DNA from: Micromonospora vinacea
GTDB lineage: Bacteria; Actinomycetota; Actinomycetes; Mycobacteriales; Micromonosporaceae
DNA: 64,000 nucleotides
Reading direction: 5' to 3'
Assembly (NCBI RefSeq): GCF_015751785.1
Contig: NZ_JADOTY010000001.1
Location: forward strand, 248,001 to 312,000
Positions within the stretch are counted from its first letter, which is position 1. Each line of letters begins with the position of its first letter. Made by a program: the position numbers and the translations under genes. Under the pieces are notes generated by a model. It saw nothing but the letters and a program-made list of their open reading frames with translations. It was not told the origin of the DNA and did not search any database. Positions 8,309 to 16,775 of the stretch are shown here, piece after piece.

Positions 8309-9181
8309 GTGATCGATCTGCTGGTTCTTGGCGGGCTCGGGGTGGACGTGCGGGTGCGGGTGCCCGCGCTGCCGCTGCCGGCTGCCGATTCCCACACCGT
8401 CGAGCCGATCGAGCTGCGGATCGGCAACACCGGGGCCGGGGTGGCGCTGGCCGCCCGGGCGCTCGGCCTGCGCGTACTGGTTGTCGACACCCTCGGTGCG
8501 GACCCGGCCGGTGAGCTGGTCCGGGCGGCGTTGACCCGGGCCGAGGTGCCGGCGCTGCTGGCCGAGCACCGGGGCGGCACCCGCCGATCGGTGAACCTGG
8601 TGGACCCGGGCGGGCGGCGCACGTCGTTGTACGACCCGCGCCCATGGCAGGGCGTTCCACCGTTTCCCGCCACCGAGCTGGCCGCGCTGGTCCGCGACGC
8701 CCGGCACGTACACCTTTCGATCATGGATTGGGTGGTGCCGTTGCTGCCCGCCGTGCGGGCCGCCGCTCCGGCGGGCGTGGCCCTCTCCACCGACCTGCAC
8801 GACTGGGACGGCGAGAACACCTACCATCGGCCGTTCGCCGAGGTCGCCGACCTGGTGCTGCTGAGCACGGTGCGGTTGGGCGACCGGGCCGCGTCGCTCG
8901 CCGGCACGCTGGCGCCCCGGACGGTGGTGGTGACCCGCGGCGCGGACGGCGCCGAACTGTACCCGGGCGACGGAACGGCGGTGCCCGTGCCGCCCGCCGC
9001 CCCGGAAAAGCCGGTGGTGGACAGCAACGGGGCCGGCGACGCCTTCGCGGCCGGCCTGATCGCCGCCCGGTTGCGCGGCGAGCCACTGCCGCGTGCCGCC
9101 CGGTATGCGGCGCGGGTTGCCGCTGCGGCCTGCACGCATGACGGGATGGAGTACCCGCCGGGCCTGTTGCCCACCGGTTGA
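8309..9181 (+). CDS. PfkB family carbohydrate kinase
   Basis: This 290-residue ribokinase-fold protein starts MIDLLVLGGLGVDVRV, with the first family signature around RIGNTGAGVALAARALGL (residues 40-57). The second signature is DSNGAGDAFAAG near 237-248, where the Asp of GAGD is the catalytic base. PfkB kinases transfer phosphate from ATP to the hydroxymethyl group of sugars or nucleosides; the substrate cannot be read here. The GTG start is supported by the -10 box seven bases upstream. The gene appears to be a single transcription unit, convergent with the DinB gene. Confidence 0.85.
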   Translation: MIDLLVLGGLGVDVRVRVPALPLPAADSHTVEPIELRIGNTGAGVALAARALGLRVLVVDTLGADPAGELVRAALTRAEVPALLAEHRGGTRRSVNLVDPGGRRTSLYDPRPWQGVPPFPATELAALVRDARHVHLSIMDWVVPLLPAVRAAAPAGVALSTDLHDWDGENTYHRPFAEVADLVLLSTVRLGDRAASLAGTLAPRTVVVTRGADGAELYPGDGTAVPVPPAAPEKPVVDSNGAGDAFAAGLIAARLRGEPLPRAARYAARVAAAACTHDGMEYPPGLLPTG

Positions 9182-9209
9182 CCGCCGACGGCCTGCGCCC
9201 ACCCCGGGT

Positions 9210-9728
9210 TCAGAGTGCGCCGCACTCGCCGTCGGTCAGCTCGCGCAGGATGTCGGCGTGGCCCGCGTGCCGGGCCGTCTCCTCGATCATGTGCACCAGG
9301 ATCCAGCGCACCGACACCTCGCCGAGCTGCGGGTGCGGCACCACGTGGTCGAGGTCGACGCTCGCGGCGACCTCCCGGGAACGGGCGCAGGCCCGCTCGT
9401 ACGCCTCGGTGAGCCCGACGATGGTCTCCTGCTCGTCGAGCGTGAAGCTGGCGACGGCGTCCTCCTCCGAGGTCAGGTAGACGTCGCCGGGCTCGGGGGC
9501 AAGCAGGGTCGGGAACCAGTTCCGCTCGACCAGGGTCAGGTGCTTGACCAGCCCGACGAGCGTGGTCGCCGAGGGCACCAGCCGGCGGCGGGCGTCGGCG
9601 TCGGAGAGACCGCGCAGTTTGCGCAGCAGCACGGCCCGGTGGAAGTCGAGGAACGAGGTCAGGACGGCGCGCTCGTCGCCGGTGCGGGCGAGCACCGGAC
9701 CGAGCGTGGGATCGATCGTCTGCTCCAT
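9210..9728 (-). CDS. DinB/DUF664 family protein
   Basis: This 172-residue four-helix protein has the metal-site histidines of the DinB superfamily: KHLTLVERNWF near residue 63 and HMIEETARHAGHADILRE near 145-162. The DUF664 branch in actinobacteria includes mycothiol-dependent transferases, so thiol transfer or detoxification is plausible but unproven. The ATG is preceded by TAGGGT and six bases with no ribosome binding site, so the mRNA is probably leaderless. Confidence 0.85.
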   Translation of the reverse strand: MEQTIDPTLGPVLARTGDERAVLTSFLDFHRAVLLRKLRGLSDADARRRLVPSATTLVGLVKHLTLVERNWFPTLLAPEPGDVYLTSEEDAVASFTLDEQETIVGLTEAYERACARSREVAASVDLDHVVPHPQLGEVSVRWILVHMIEETARHAGHADILRELTDGECGAL

Positions 9729-9811
9729 CCACCGACCCTAGTCACGGGCCGGGATCCCCCGCTGCCCCGCTATCCGCTGCGGGCAGGCGTCACGCCGGGC
9801 AGGATGGGCGC

Positions 9812-10018
9812 ATGGCTTCATCCGTGCAGATCCTTCTCGTCGGCGGCACGGCGGACGGGGAGACCATCACCGTCGAACTGGACAGCAACGGCCGTCCGCC
9901 GCTGACCCACCACCACCTCGGCTCCGGTGGGCTGGCCGACGCGCAGATCTACGAGTTGGAGACCGCCCGCGAGGAGGCCCGCGAGTGGCGCTACCGGTGG
10001 ACCGGCCCGGCGGTGTGA
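9812..10018 (+). CDS. Small hypothetical protein
   Basis: This 68-residue protein has no recognised domain. It begins MASSVQILLVGGTADGETI, contains a THHHLGSG stretch, and has an acidic/basic helix ending in EWRYRWTGPAV. There is no signal peptide or membrane segment. CAGGAT six bases before the ATG suggests a leaderless message. It converges on the pyruvyl transferase-like gene with 10 bases between the stops. Confidence 0.65.
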   Translation: MASSVQILLVGGTADGETITVELDSNGRPPLTHHHLGSGGLADAQIYELETAREEAREWRYRWTGPAV

Positions 10019-10028
10019 CCCGCCCCGC

Positions 10029-11171
10029 TCAGACCCGGGTGAAGGACTGGCTGCGCAGGCTCTCCAACACGCCGCGGGTGACCTCCGAGGTGCCCCGCGC
10101 CTGATCGCACACCTCAGCCACCCGCCGTGCGGTGGCCTCGGCGCGTTGCTCCCGCTCGTCCCACAGTCGGTCGACCTCGGCCAGCAGCGGCCCCTCGACC
10201 TCGCGTTCCACGCCGCGTAGCGCCGGCACACCGAGCCGTTGGGCAAGGTCGAAGACCTTGCCGGCGTACGGCAGGGGCAGGAACGGCGTACCGACCATCG
10301 CCGCGAAGATCAGGAAGTGCAGGCGCATGCCGACGGCCAGGTCGAAGTGGCGCATCAACCCCAGCACCTGCTGCGGAGAGTAGGTGCCGTGCAGGATTCG
10401 ACCCCGCTCGGCGGCGACCATGTGCGACAGCACCCCGTGGGCATGTCGAATGTCGTCGCGCTCCATCGGCACGAACAGCACGTACGCGTCGATCCGGTGC
10501 ACCAGGAAGTCACCGATCTGGGCCAGCAGCCGGTGGTAACCGTCCACGTCGAGGCGTTCGGCGGCGCGGCCCGGCTCCCGCACGCTGATCCCGACCAACC
10601 GCTTGCCGACCGGCACACCCTCCTCGGCCAGCAGGTGGGCCGGGAACTCCTCGGGTTGCAGGAGGAACGCCGGGTCCGCGGTGACGGTGATGGGGTTCAG
10701 CAGGCCGGCCTCCTCCAGCACCATCCGGGACTCCTGGTCCCGGACGGTCACCTGGATCGCGCTGGAGAGCGTCTCCCGGACCATGCCGGTGTCCACCCCG
10801 TCGCTGAGCGGCCCGACCCCCACCGCGTACGTGATCAGGGGCAGGCCCCGCTCCTGGGCGACCCGGACCACCCGCAGGTAGCGGCGGGCCTCCCGGTCGT
10901 AGAGGATGCCACCGCCGCCCAGGATGAGCAGGTCGAGCTGGGCCAGGACCAGGGCCGAGTCGGTACGGCTCACGCCCTCCCAGGGCACCGCTTCGACATC
11001 CGGGTGGGCGGCTCGGGTGTGCTCCGGGTTCCGGGAGAAGACGATGATCCGGGCGTTCGGTTCCTGTGTACGCAGATCGGTGAGCAGGCCGGTGAGGATC
11101 GCCTCGTCGCCGAGGTTTCGCCCACCGTACGAGCCCAGCACACCGATGGTCAGTCCGGCGCCGTGCGTCAT
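10029..11171 (-). CDS. Polysaccharide pyruvyl transferase family protein (CsaB-like)
   Basis: This 380-residue protein begins with GVLGSYGGRNLGDEAIL, the GxxNxGDE loop of the polysaccharide pyruvyl transferase fold. It continues with LLILGGGGILYD near residue 82 and a C-terminal MRLHFLIFAAMVGTPFLPLPY, the conserved H-containing acceptor-site region. Members transfer pyruvate ketal from phosphoenolpyruvate to cell-wall sugars; some have other roles. The ATG has GGGGAGGAG eight bases upstream. The GNAT gene on the same strand stops 99 bases upstream, and a glycosyltransferase lies close by, consistent with envelope glycan work. Confidence 0.86.
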   Translation of the reverse strand: MTHGAGLTIGVLGSYGGRNLGDEAILTGLLTDLRTQEPNARIIVFSRNPEHTRAAHPDVEAVPWEGVSRTDSALVLAQLDLLILGGGGILYDREARRYLRVVRVAQERGLPLITYAVGVGPLSDGVDTGMVRETLSSAIQVTVRDQESRMVLEEAGLLNPITVTADPAFLLQPEEFPAHLLAEEGVPVGKRLVGISVREPGRAAERLDVDGYHRLLAQIGDFLVHRIDAYVLFVPMERDDIRHAHGVLSHMVAAERGRILHGTYSPQQVLGLMRHFDLAVGMRLHFLIFAAMVGTPFLPLPYAGKVFDLAQRLGVPALRGVEREVEGPLLAEVDRLWDEREQRAEATARRVAEVCDQARGTSEVTRGVLESLRSQSFTRV

Positions 11172-11270
11172 CCGTCGCTCCTCCCCAGGTGCGGTCCGCG
11201 CCGGTTTCCCGCTGGGCAGGTGAACAGTCCTGCCGAAGGGACCCGTCCCCCGGGGTCGGCGCCGACCGGT

Positions 11271-11750
11271 TCAGCTCGCCGGGGTGAGGCGCTTCGCCAT
11301 CTGCTGCGAGGTGACCTCGAAGCCCAGACTGCGGTAGAGGCCGATCGCCACGGCGTTCGTACCGAAGACGTTCAGCCCCAGCTCGGGCACGCCGAGCTGG
11401 GTGAGTTCGGCCTCGATGAGCTGGATCATCCGCCGCGCGTACCCGTGTCCCCGGTGTTCCTCGTGCACCTCGATGTTGTGGATCCACGCCTGTTCCGGGG
11501 CAGCGGCCGTCGGCACTGTCACCCAGATCCAGCCGACCTCGGTGTCACCGATCCGGCCCACCCGCAGCAGCGCCCCGTCGGTGGCCGCGCCCGCCGGCAG
11601 CGACTCCCGAATCTTGCTGACCGACCGTTCCAGGGCCGCCTCCGGGGTCATCCCCCGGTGCGCCACCAGGTCCTCGGCGTACCCCTGCTCCAGTGACCCC
11701 AGCAGGCGGTCCAGCTCCTGGGCCGTCATCGGCGTCAACGTCAACTCCAC
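11271..11750 (-). CDS. GNAT family N-acetyltransferase
   Basis: This 159-residue protein contains IHNIEVHEEHRGHGYARRMI, the acetyl-CoA pyrophosphate loop (R/Q-x-x-G-x-G/A) near residues 90-109. It ends with LNVFGTNAVAIGLYRSLGFEV, the usual GNAT beta4-alpha4 end. The open frame extends further upstream. The GTG at 11750 was chosen because GGGGAG sits seven bases before it and the GNAT fold begins there. Substrate unknown. Confidence 0.87.
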   Translation of the reverse strand: MELTLTPMTAQELDRLLGSLEQGYAEDLVAHRGMTPEAALERSVSKIRESLPAGAATDGALLRVGRIGDTEVGWIWVTVPTAAAPEQAWIHNIEVHEEHRGHGYARRMIQLIEAELTQLGVPELGLNVFGTNAVAIGLYRSLGFEVTSQQMAKRLTPAS

Positions 11751-11871
11751 CGCGTCTCCCCCTCGTCGTCGCCAGCGGGTAGTGCAGCAGAACACGCCCG
11801 GCCACGCCAACCGTTTCCCCGCCCGGGGCGGACGGGTGGGCGGGGGTGCGCGGCCCGGCCACGATGGCACA

Positions 11872-13053
11872 GTGCGGATCGCCCACGTCAGCGACAGCCA
11901 CCTCACCAACCCGGAGGGGGTGGCCACCTCGGTCGGCACCACAGTGGCGCTGCTGCGCGCCGCCGGGTACCGGGTCGTGCTGTACTGCCCCGGCCCACTG
12001 TCCCGGCATCGCCGCCAACCGGGCGAGGTGCCCTCGCTGTCGGTGCCGACCCGGCCGTACCGGCTGGCGCTGCCCCGGCCACCCCACGCACCGGCCGACG
12101 TGGTGCACGTGCACACCACCGGTCCGCTCGGCGTCGCCGGCCTGCGCTGGGCCGCCACCCGGGGCGTACCGACCGTGCTGACCTGGCACACCGACCTCGT
12201 CGCGTACGCCGCGCACTACCCGGAGATCCCGATCGGGGCCGCGTACGCCGGGCTGCGGCTGGGCCTGCGTTGGCGGGCCCGGGACCTGTGGGCGCTCGCC
12301 CACCCCGGGCCGGGTCGACAGGCCCGACTGGTGGCGCTCGGGCGAACCCTGCTGGCCCACACCACTGTCCTGATCGCCCCTTCGGCGAAGACCGCGACGA
12401 TGATGGCGGCGATGGCGGGGCGTACCCCGATCGTGGTCCTGCCGACCCCGGCCGCCGCGCCGCATCCCGACGCCGACGACCGGCGGCGACTGCGGGCCCG
12501 GCTGGGCATCCCGGCGGACGCGCCGGTACTGCTGTCGGTGGGCCGGGCCACACCGGAGAAGAACCCGGATCTGCTGCTGGCCGCGTTCGCCCAGGTCCGC
12601 CGCGAGTTGCCGGCCGCCCGGCTGGTGCTGCTCGGTGCCCGGCGGCACCGGCTCGCGATCCGCCGGATGGCACGCCGGTACGGCGTCAGCGACGCGCTGC
12701 ACCTGCTTCGACCGGTGCCACGCCACCGGGTCGGCGCCCACTACCGGGCGGCGGACGTGCTGGCGTTCGCCTCCACCACCGACACGCAGGGTCTGGTGCT
12801 CGCCGAGGCCGAGGCGTACGGACTACCGGTGGCCATGGTGGACACCCGGCTGGCCGAACGGCCCGGCACCGGCACCACCAGGCCGGTCACCGAGCCCACC
12901 CCGGTGGCGTTCGGGGCGCTGCTCACCCGGCTGCTGACCGGGCGGGAGCTACGCGCGGGCGTGATCCGGGACGGCCGGGCGGCGGCGACGGGCTGGTCCG
13001 CCGAGCACTACCTGGCGGAGCTGGTCAAGCTGTACGCGTCGCTGCCGCCGTAA
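11872..13053 (+). CDS. Glycosyltransferase family 4
   Basis: This 393-residue GT-B fold protein begins VRIAHVSDSHLTNPEGVATSV, the nucleotide-independent N-lobe with a glycine-poor loop. The C-lobe has LLSVGRATPEKNPDLLLAAF near residue 222-241 and the retaining-enzyme motif around QGLVLAEAEAYGLPVAM (EX7E) near 305-321. Likely it transfers a mannose or similar sugar from a nucleotide donor to a lipid or glycan at the membrane face. GTG at 11872 is preceded by CACGAT and six bases, fitting a leaderless message. The upstream frame is open but overlaps the divergent GNAT gene. Confidence 0.88.
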   Translation: MRIAHVSDSHLTNPEGVATSVGTTVALLRAAGYRVVLYCPGPLSRHRRQPGEVPSLSVPTRPYRLALPRPPHAPADVVHVHTTGPLGVAGLRWAATRGVPTVLTWHTDLVAYAAHYPEIPIGAAYAGLRLGLRWRARDLWALAHPGPGRQARLVALGRTLLAHTTVLIAPSAKTATMMAAMAGRTPIVVLPTPAAAPHPDADDRRRLRARLGIPADAPVLLSVGRATPEKNPDLLLAAFAQVRRELPAARLVLLGARRHRLAIRRMARRYGVSDALHLLRPVPRHRVGAHYRAADVLAFASTTDTQGLVLAEAEAYGLPVAMVDTRLAERPGTGTTRPVTEPTPVAFGALLTRLLTGRELRAGVIRDGRAAATGWSAEHYLAELVKLYASLPP

Positions 13054-13115
13054 ACCGGCGTCGGGCACAGCGGCCGTCGTGGCGTTCATCGATGCGGCGG
13101 TGGTAGCGTCCGCCG

Positions 13116-13169
13116 ATGGCCGACCGGGTCCTGCGGGTGAGCAACCGCGGTGATGGTCGCCGCCGCTGA
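13116..13169 (+). CDS. Possible leaderless short ORF (17 residues)
   Basis: TAGCGT at 13104-13109, then six bases, then ATG gives a 17-codon frame, MADRVLRVSNRGDGRRR. The promoter-start spacing is the same as for confirmed-looking leaderless genes in this window. It could be a microprotein, a remnant of a deleted gene, or chance. No downstream gene on this strand begins before 14050. Confidence 0.3.
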   Translation: MADRVLRVSNRGDGRRR

Positions 13170-13195
13170 CTCAACGGCGCACTGGTTGACAGTGG

Positions 13196-13825
13196 TCAGG
13201 GTGCCGTCGGCGTGGACTCCAACTGGCGGGCCAGTTGGGCCAGGTCGGGCAGGCGCAGGTCGCCGTCGAGGCCCTTCAGTGCGGCGGTCATCGCCCCGGC
13301 CGCCCGCCCGGCCCGCAGGCCGACCTCGGCGTCCTCGACGACCAGGCACCGCCCCACGGGTACGCCCAGCAGCGCCGCGCCCCGCAGATAGCCCTCCGGG
13401 TCCGGCTTGCCGACGCTGACGTCCTCCACCGTGACGAGCACCGGCGCCTTGATGCCGGCGGCGCCGAGCCGGGCCTCGGCGAGCCGCCTGTCGGCGCTGG
13501 TCACCACCGCCCAGGGCAAACCCAACCGGGCCAACGCGTCCAGCAGTTCGTGCGCTCCGGGGGTGGCAGTCACGTCGGACAGGTCGTCGTACTGCAACGC
13601 CAACTGCCGGGCCGCCGCAGCGGCGATCGCCGCCTCGTCCAGCGCGGGCAGCAGCCGACGGATGGTCCGGTCGGCGGGGCTGCCGTGCGCGATCGCCAGC
13701 GCCGCCGCCGGGTCGACGGCGTACTCGGCGGCCCACCGTTCCCAGGCCCGCTCGACGGCGGCGTCGGAGTCGACAAGGGTGCCATCCATGTCGAACAGCA
13801 CCGCGACAATGCCTACCAGTTCCAC
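13196..13825 (-). CDS. HAD superfamily sugar phosphatase / phosphoglucomutase-like hydrolase
   Basis: This 209-residue HAD protein has motif I DMDGTLVDSD near residues 11-20, motif II VVTSAD near 106, and motif III/IV in GKPDPEGYLRGA and VVEDAEVGLRAG near 140-170. It is class I with a helical cap, in the beta-phosphoglucomutase / sugar-phosphatase group. The start is the second GTG of the local cluster, at 13825, with GGGGAG seven bases before it. Substrate cannot be told from sequence. Confidence 0.88.
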   Translation of the reverse strand: MELVGIVAVLFDMDGTLVDSDAAVERAWERWAAEYAVDPAAALAIAHGSPADRTIRRLLPALDEAAIAAAAARQLALQYDDLSDVTATPGAHELLDALARLGLPWAVVTSADRRLAEARLGAAGIKAPVLVTVEDVSVGKPDPEGYLRGAALLGVPVGRCLVVEDAEVGLRAGRAAGAMTAALKGLDGDLRLPDLAQLARQLESTPTAP

Positions 13826-13867
13826 GACCACGCTCCCCGAATCCCCCGCCCCACCCTCCCCCACCTC

Positions 13868-13947
13868 GCAAGATCCGCGCAACTTCGGTGATCCTGCCGC
13901 CTGCCCGGCCGCCGAGGCAGCAGGATCCGTGAAGTTGCGAAGACCGT
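13868..13947. repeat. Palindromic intergenic element, subfamily 2 (copy B)
   Basis: The core arms of 24 bases begin GCAACTTC at 13879 and end GAAGTTGC at 13938, with four mismatches, around a loop of about 12 bases. The left flank carries CAAGATCCGC, shared with the element at 27438; the right flank has decayed. It lies between the divergent HAD and SDR genes. Confidence 0.7.
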
Positions 13948-14049
13948 GGGCGCCCGCCGGGTTGCAAGCCGTCGAGGATCGCGGGTATCGGACCTGGCGG
14001 TCGGAGCGAGGCGTCCGATGACCGCCAGACAGGAGGTCGGCTCGGCCAC

Positions 14050-14805
14050 ATGATCGTTTGCATGACGACGACACTCAACGACAAGGTCGCCCTGGTGACC
14101 GGGGGTTCCCGAGGCATCGGGGCCGGCATCGCCCTGCGCCTGGCACAGGACGGGGCCGACGTGGCGCTGACCTACCGGCAGGACGCCGAGCGGGCCGCGA
14201 TGGTGGTGAAGCAGATCGAGGCGCTGGGCCGCAGAGCGCTGGCGATCCAGGCGGACGGCGCCGACCCGGTCGCCGTGGAGGGCGCTGTCGACCGGACGGC
14301 CGCCGAACTGGGTCGGTTGGACATCCTGGTGAACAATGCCGCGGTGTTCCTGGTCGGCGCCCTGGACGAGCTCGGCTCGGCAGAGGTGGAGCAGACGATC
14401 GCGGTCAACGTCCGGGCACCGTACGTCGCCGCGCGGGCGGCACTGCGGCACCTTGGCGACGGTGGACGGATCATCAGCATCGGCAGCAACGTCGGTGAAC
14501 GGGCGGTCTTTCCCGGGTTGACGCTCTACGCGATGAGCAAGACCGCTCTGGTCGGGCTGACCCGGGGCCTGGCCCGTGAACTGGGCCCACGGGCCATCAC
14601 CGTCAACCTGGTCAACCCCGGGCCGACGGACACCGACGCCAACCCGGCGGACGGACCGAACGCGGCGGCGATCAGCGGATTCACCGCCGTCGGCCGGTAC
14701 GCTCGCCCCGCCGACATCGCCGCCACTGTCGCGCACCTGGCCAGCCCCGAGGCCGGCTACGTGACCGGTGCGGTGGTGAACGTGGACGGCGGCTTCACCA
14801 GCTGA
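14050..14805 (+). CDS. SDR family NAD(P)-dependent oxidoreductase
   Basis: This 251-residue classical short-chain dehydrogenase has the cofactor loop TGGSRGIGAG near residue 17, NNAAV near 94, the catalytic Ser region around IISIGSN near 142, and YAMSK (catalytic Tyr160, Lys164). It closes with the usual VTGAVVNVDGGFTS. It is closest in pattern to 3-oxoacyl-ACP reductase-like or glucose dehydrogenase-like enzymes. AGGAGG lies 13 bases before ATG 14050. The inner ATG at 14062 gives the more usual family N-terminus and cannot be excluded. Confidence 0.88.
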   Translation: MIVCMTTTLNDKVALVTGGSRGIGAGIALRLAQDGADVALTYRQDAERAAMVVKQIEALGRRALAIQADGADPVAVEGAVDRTAAELGRLDILVNNAAVFLVGALDELGSAEVEQTIAVNVRAPYVAARAALRHLGDGGRIISIGSNVGERAVFPGLTLYAMSKTALVGLTRGLARELGPRAITVNLVNPGPTDTDANPADGPNAAAISGFTAVGRYARPADIAATVAHLASPEAGYVTGAVVNVDGGFTS

Positions 14806-14898
14806 GGAACCCGGGCGGCGTCGTCGCGCACATCCGGCGCCGCCCGGCCTCAACCATCTCCTGGACGGGAGGCGTTTCTCCTGTGCGAGGGGGTGGGC

Positions 14899-15402
14899 AT
14901 GGTCGAGTCGTTCCACGAGTTCGTGGTGCATCGTTCGCCGGCGTTGTGCCGGACCGCGTACCTGCTCACCGGTGACCACCAGCTCGCCGAGGATCTGGTG
15001 CAGACAGCCCTCGCCCGGACCTACCGGCACTGGCGGCGTGTCCGCGACGGCAACCCGGAGGCGTACGTGCGGCGCGCCATGTACCACCAGCAGATCTCCT
15101 GGTGGCGACGCCGTCGACTGGTCGAGCGGCTGGAGCCGACGCCCACCGAGCGGGCCGACGTGGATCACAGCGAGGCCACCACACTGCGGCTGACCCTGAA
15201 CGCGGCGCTGCGTCAGCTCAGCCCCCGGCAGCGGGCGGTGATCGTGCTGCGCTACTACGAGGACCTGACGGAGGCCCAGGTCGCCGAGGTGCTGGGCTGC
15301 TCGGTCGGTGCCGTGAAGCGACACGGCCACGACGGCCTGCGCCGGCTACGAGCCGTCGCTCCGGAGTTGGTGCAGGACACCGCGGAGAGGAGCACCCGAT
15401 GA
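14899..15402 (+). CDS. SigE-type ECF RNA polymerase sigma factor
   Basis: This protein of about 167 residues has region 2 at RTAYLLTGDHQLAEDLVQTAL and region 4 at LRQLSPRQRAVIVLRYYEDL, ending in the helix-turn-helix AEVLGCSVGAVKRHGHDGL. This is the short SigE-family ECF type common in actinomycetes. ATG 14899 was chosen over GTG 14893 because the AGGGGG tract fits it. The stop overlaps the next start as ATGA, so the two are translationally coupled. Confidence 0.9.
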   Translation: MVESFHEFVVHRSPALCRTAYLLTGDHQLAEDLVQTALARTYRHWRRVRDGNPEAYVRRAMYHQQISWWRRRRLVERLEPTPTERADVDHSEATTLRLTLNAALRQLSPRQRAVIVLRYYEDLTEAQVAEVLGCSVGAVKRHGHDGLRRLRAVAPELVQDTAERSTR

Positions 15403-16775
15403 CCGTCCGACTCCGCGAGGCGCTGCGGTCCACCGCCGAGGACGTGCCCACCTACCCGGTGTACGAGCGCGCTCTCGCCACCGCCCGTCGTTCCCGCCGC
15501 CGCCGGTTGGCCGCTGCCGCCGGGGCGGTGGTGCTGCTCGCGCTGGCCGGGGTGACGGTGCCGCTGACCCGTACACCTGCCCTCGACCCGGCCGCCGCGG
15601 ACGCCGCGCTGCCCGACCGGCTCGGCCTGCCGCCGATCGGCACGCTGTACGTCACCGACCGTCCCCGGCTCGGGTCCGCCTCAGTTGTCTTCACCGGCCC
15701 CGCGCCACGCCTGCGCGGGTGGAACAACACGAGCATCGTCGGGCTGGTCGGCGCGGACTCCGACAACTATCGGATCATGCGTGTGGGTGGGGAGGCGGCG
15801 GCCGGCGAGACGGTGCACCTCTCCCCCGACGGCCAGCACGTCGCTCGACCCGACGGCGAAGAGGACGAGCCCGGCGTCGACGTCGTCGACCTGGGCACCG
15901 GCCGGACCCGGCACCTCAGGTCCAGCGTCACCGACACGGTGGCGAGCACGCCGGTCGGCTGGTCCGCCGACGGCTCGTCGCTGGTCGTCCGGGACGAGGT
16001 GCCCGTCGCCTTCGACGGTGCCACCTACACGTCGGTGCTGAGCATCGTCCCCCTGGACGGTGGGCGCTGGACGGCGTTGGCGTCCGGCGCGCAGGAGGCG
16101 CGCTTCGGGTCGACAGTCGCCGCCGCCCCGGGCCGACTCGCCTACCAGTACGGCCGCACTGTCACGGTGGCCGACGCGCAGGGTCGGGAACTCTCCTCGT
16201 TCCCCCTGCCCGACGAATCCTGGCTGGCCGGCAAGGGTGCGTGGAGCCCCGACGGTGCCACGCTGACGCTGGCCACCCGTCGGGCGGACACCGGCGAGTG
16301 GACCCTGCGCCAGGTCGACCCCCGCACCGGGCGCGACGGCAAGGCACTACGGCTGCCCGCGGTGACCGGGGCGGTCTCCGTCCGGTTGCTCGGCTGGGCA
16401 CCGGACGGTTCCGCGCTGGTGGCCGCCTACCAGCAGGACCCTGACGCGCCCGAGCGTCCACTGGAGGAGCAGACCGGGCCGCCCGCGACGGCCGAGCAGG
16501 TGAGCAGCGTACGGGTGTTGGCGCTCACGCCCGGTGCCACCGCGCCACGGACCGTGCTGACCGCGCCCGCCCAGGTGAACGCCGTCGACATCGCCGATCA
16601 GGTGATCCGCGGCGGACGGGTCCGCGACGCAGAACCACCGGGCGGGGTGGGCGGGCGGTTCTGGCTCTGGACGGGGCTGGTGACGGTGCTCGTCGCCGGG
16701 GCCGTCCTCTACGGCACCCGCAGACGGACCCGACGGTGGCTCGACGGCCGCCGCACGCCGGCCACCGGCTACTGA
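15399..16775 (+). CDS. Anchored beta-propeller-like protein coupled to the ECF sigma factor
   Basis: The product has 458 residues. A cytoplasmic N-terminus of about 35 residues (LREALRSTAEDVPTYPVYER) is followed by RRSRRRR and one membrane helix near 37-55. A long extracytoplasmic region then has repeated WSPDG/WSADG/WAPDG motifs typical of WD40-like propellers. A second membrane helix lies near 430 before a basic tail. The four-base overlap with the sigma gene suggests it controls or senses for that sigma factor, though no zinc anti-sigma motif is visible. Its stop overlaps the convergent downstream gene by 7 bases. Confidence 0.75.
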   Translation: MTVRLREALRSTAEDVPTYPVYERALATARRSRRRRLAAAAGAVVLLALAGVTVPLTRTPALDPAAADAALPDRLGLPPIGTLYVTDRPRLGSASVVFTGPAPRLRGWNNTSIVGLVGADSDNYRIMRVGGEAAAGETVHLSPDGQHVARPDGEEDEPGVDVVDLGTGRTRHLRSSVTDTVASTPVGWSADGSSLVVRDEVPVAFDGATYTSVLSIVPLDGGRWTALASGAQEARFGSTVAAAPGRLAYQYGRTVTVADAQGRELSSFPLPDESWLAGKGAWSPDGATLTLATRRADTGEWTLRQVDPRTGRDGKALRLPAVTGAVSVRLLGWAPDGSALVAAYQQDPDAPERPLEEQTGPPATAEQVSSVRVLALTPGATAPRTVLTAPAQVNAVDIADQVIRGGRVRDAEPPGGVGGRFWLWTGLVTVLVAGAVLYGTRRRTRRWLDGRRTPATGY

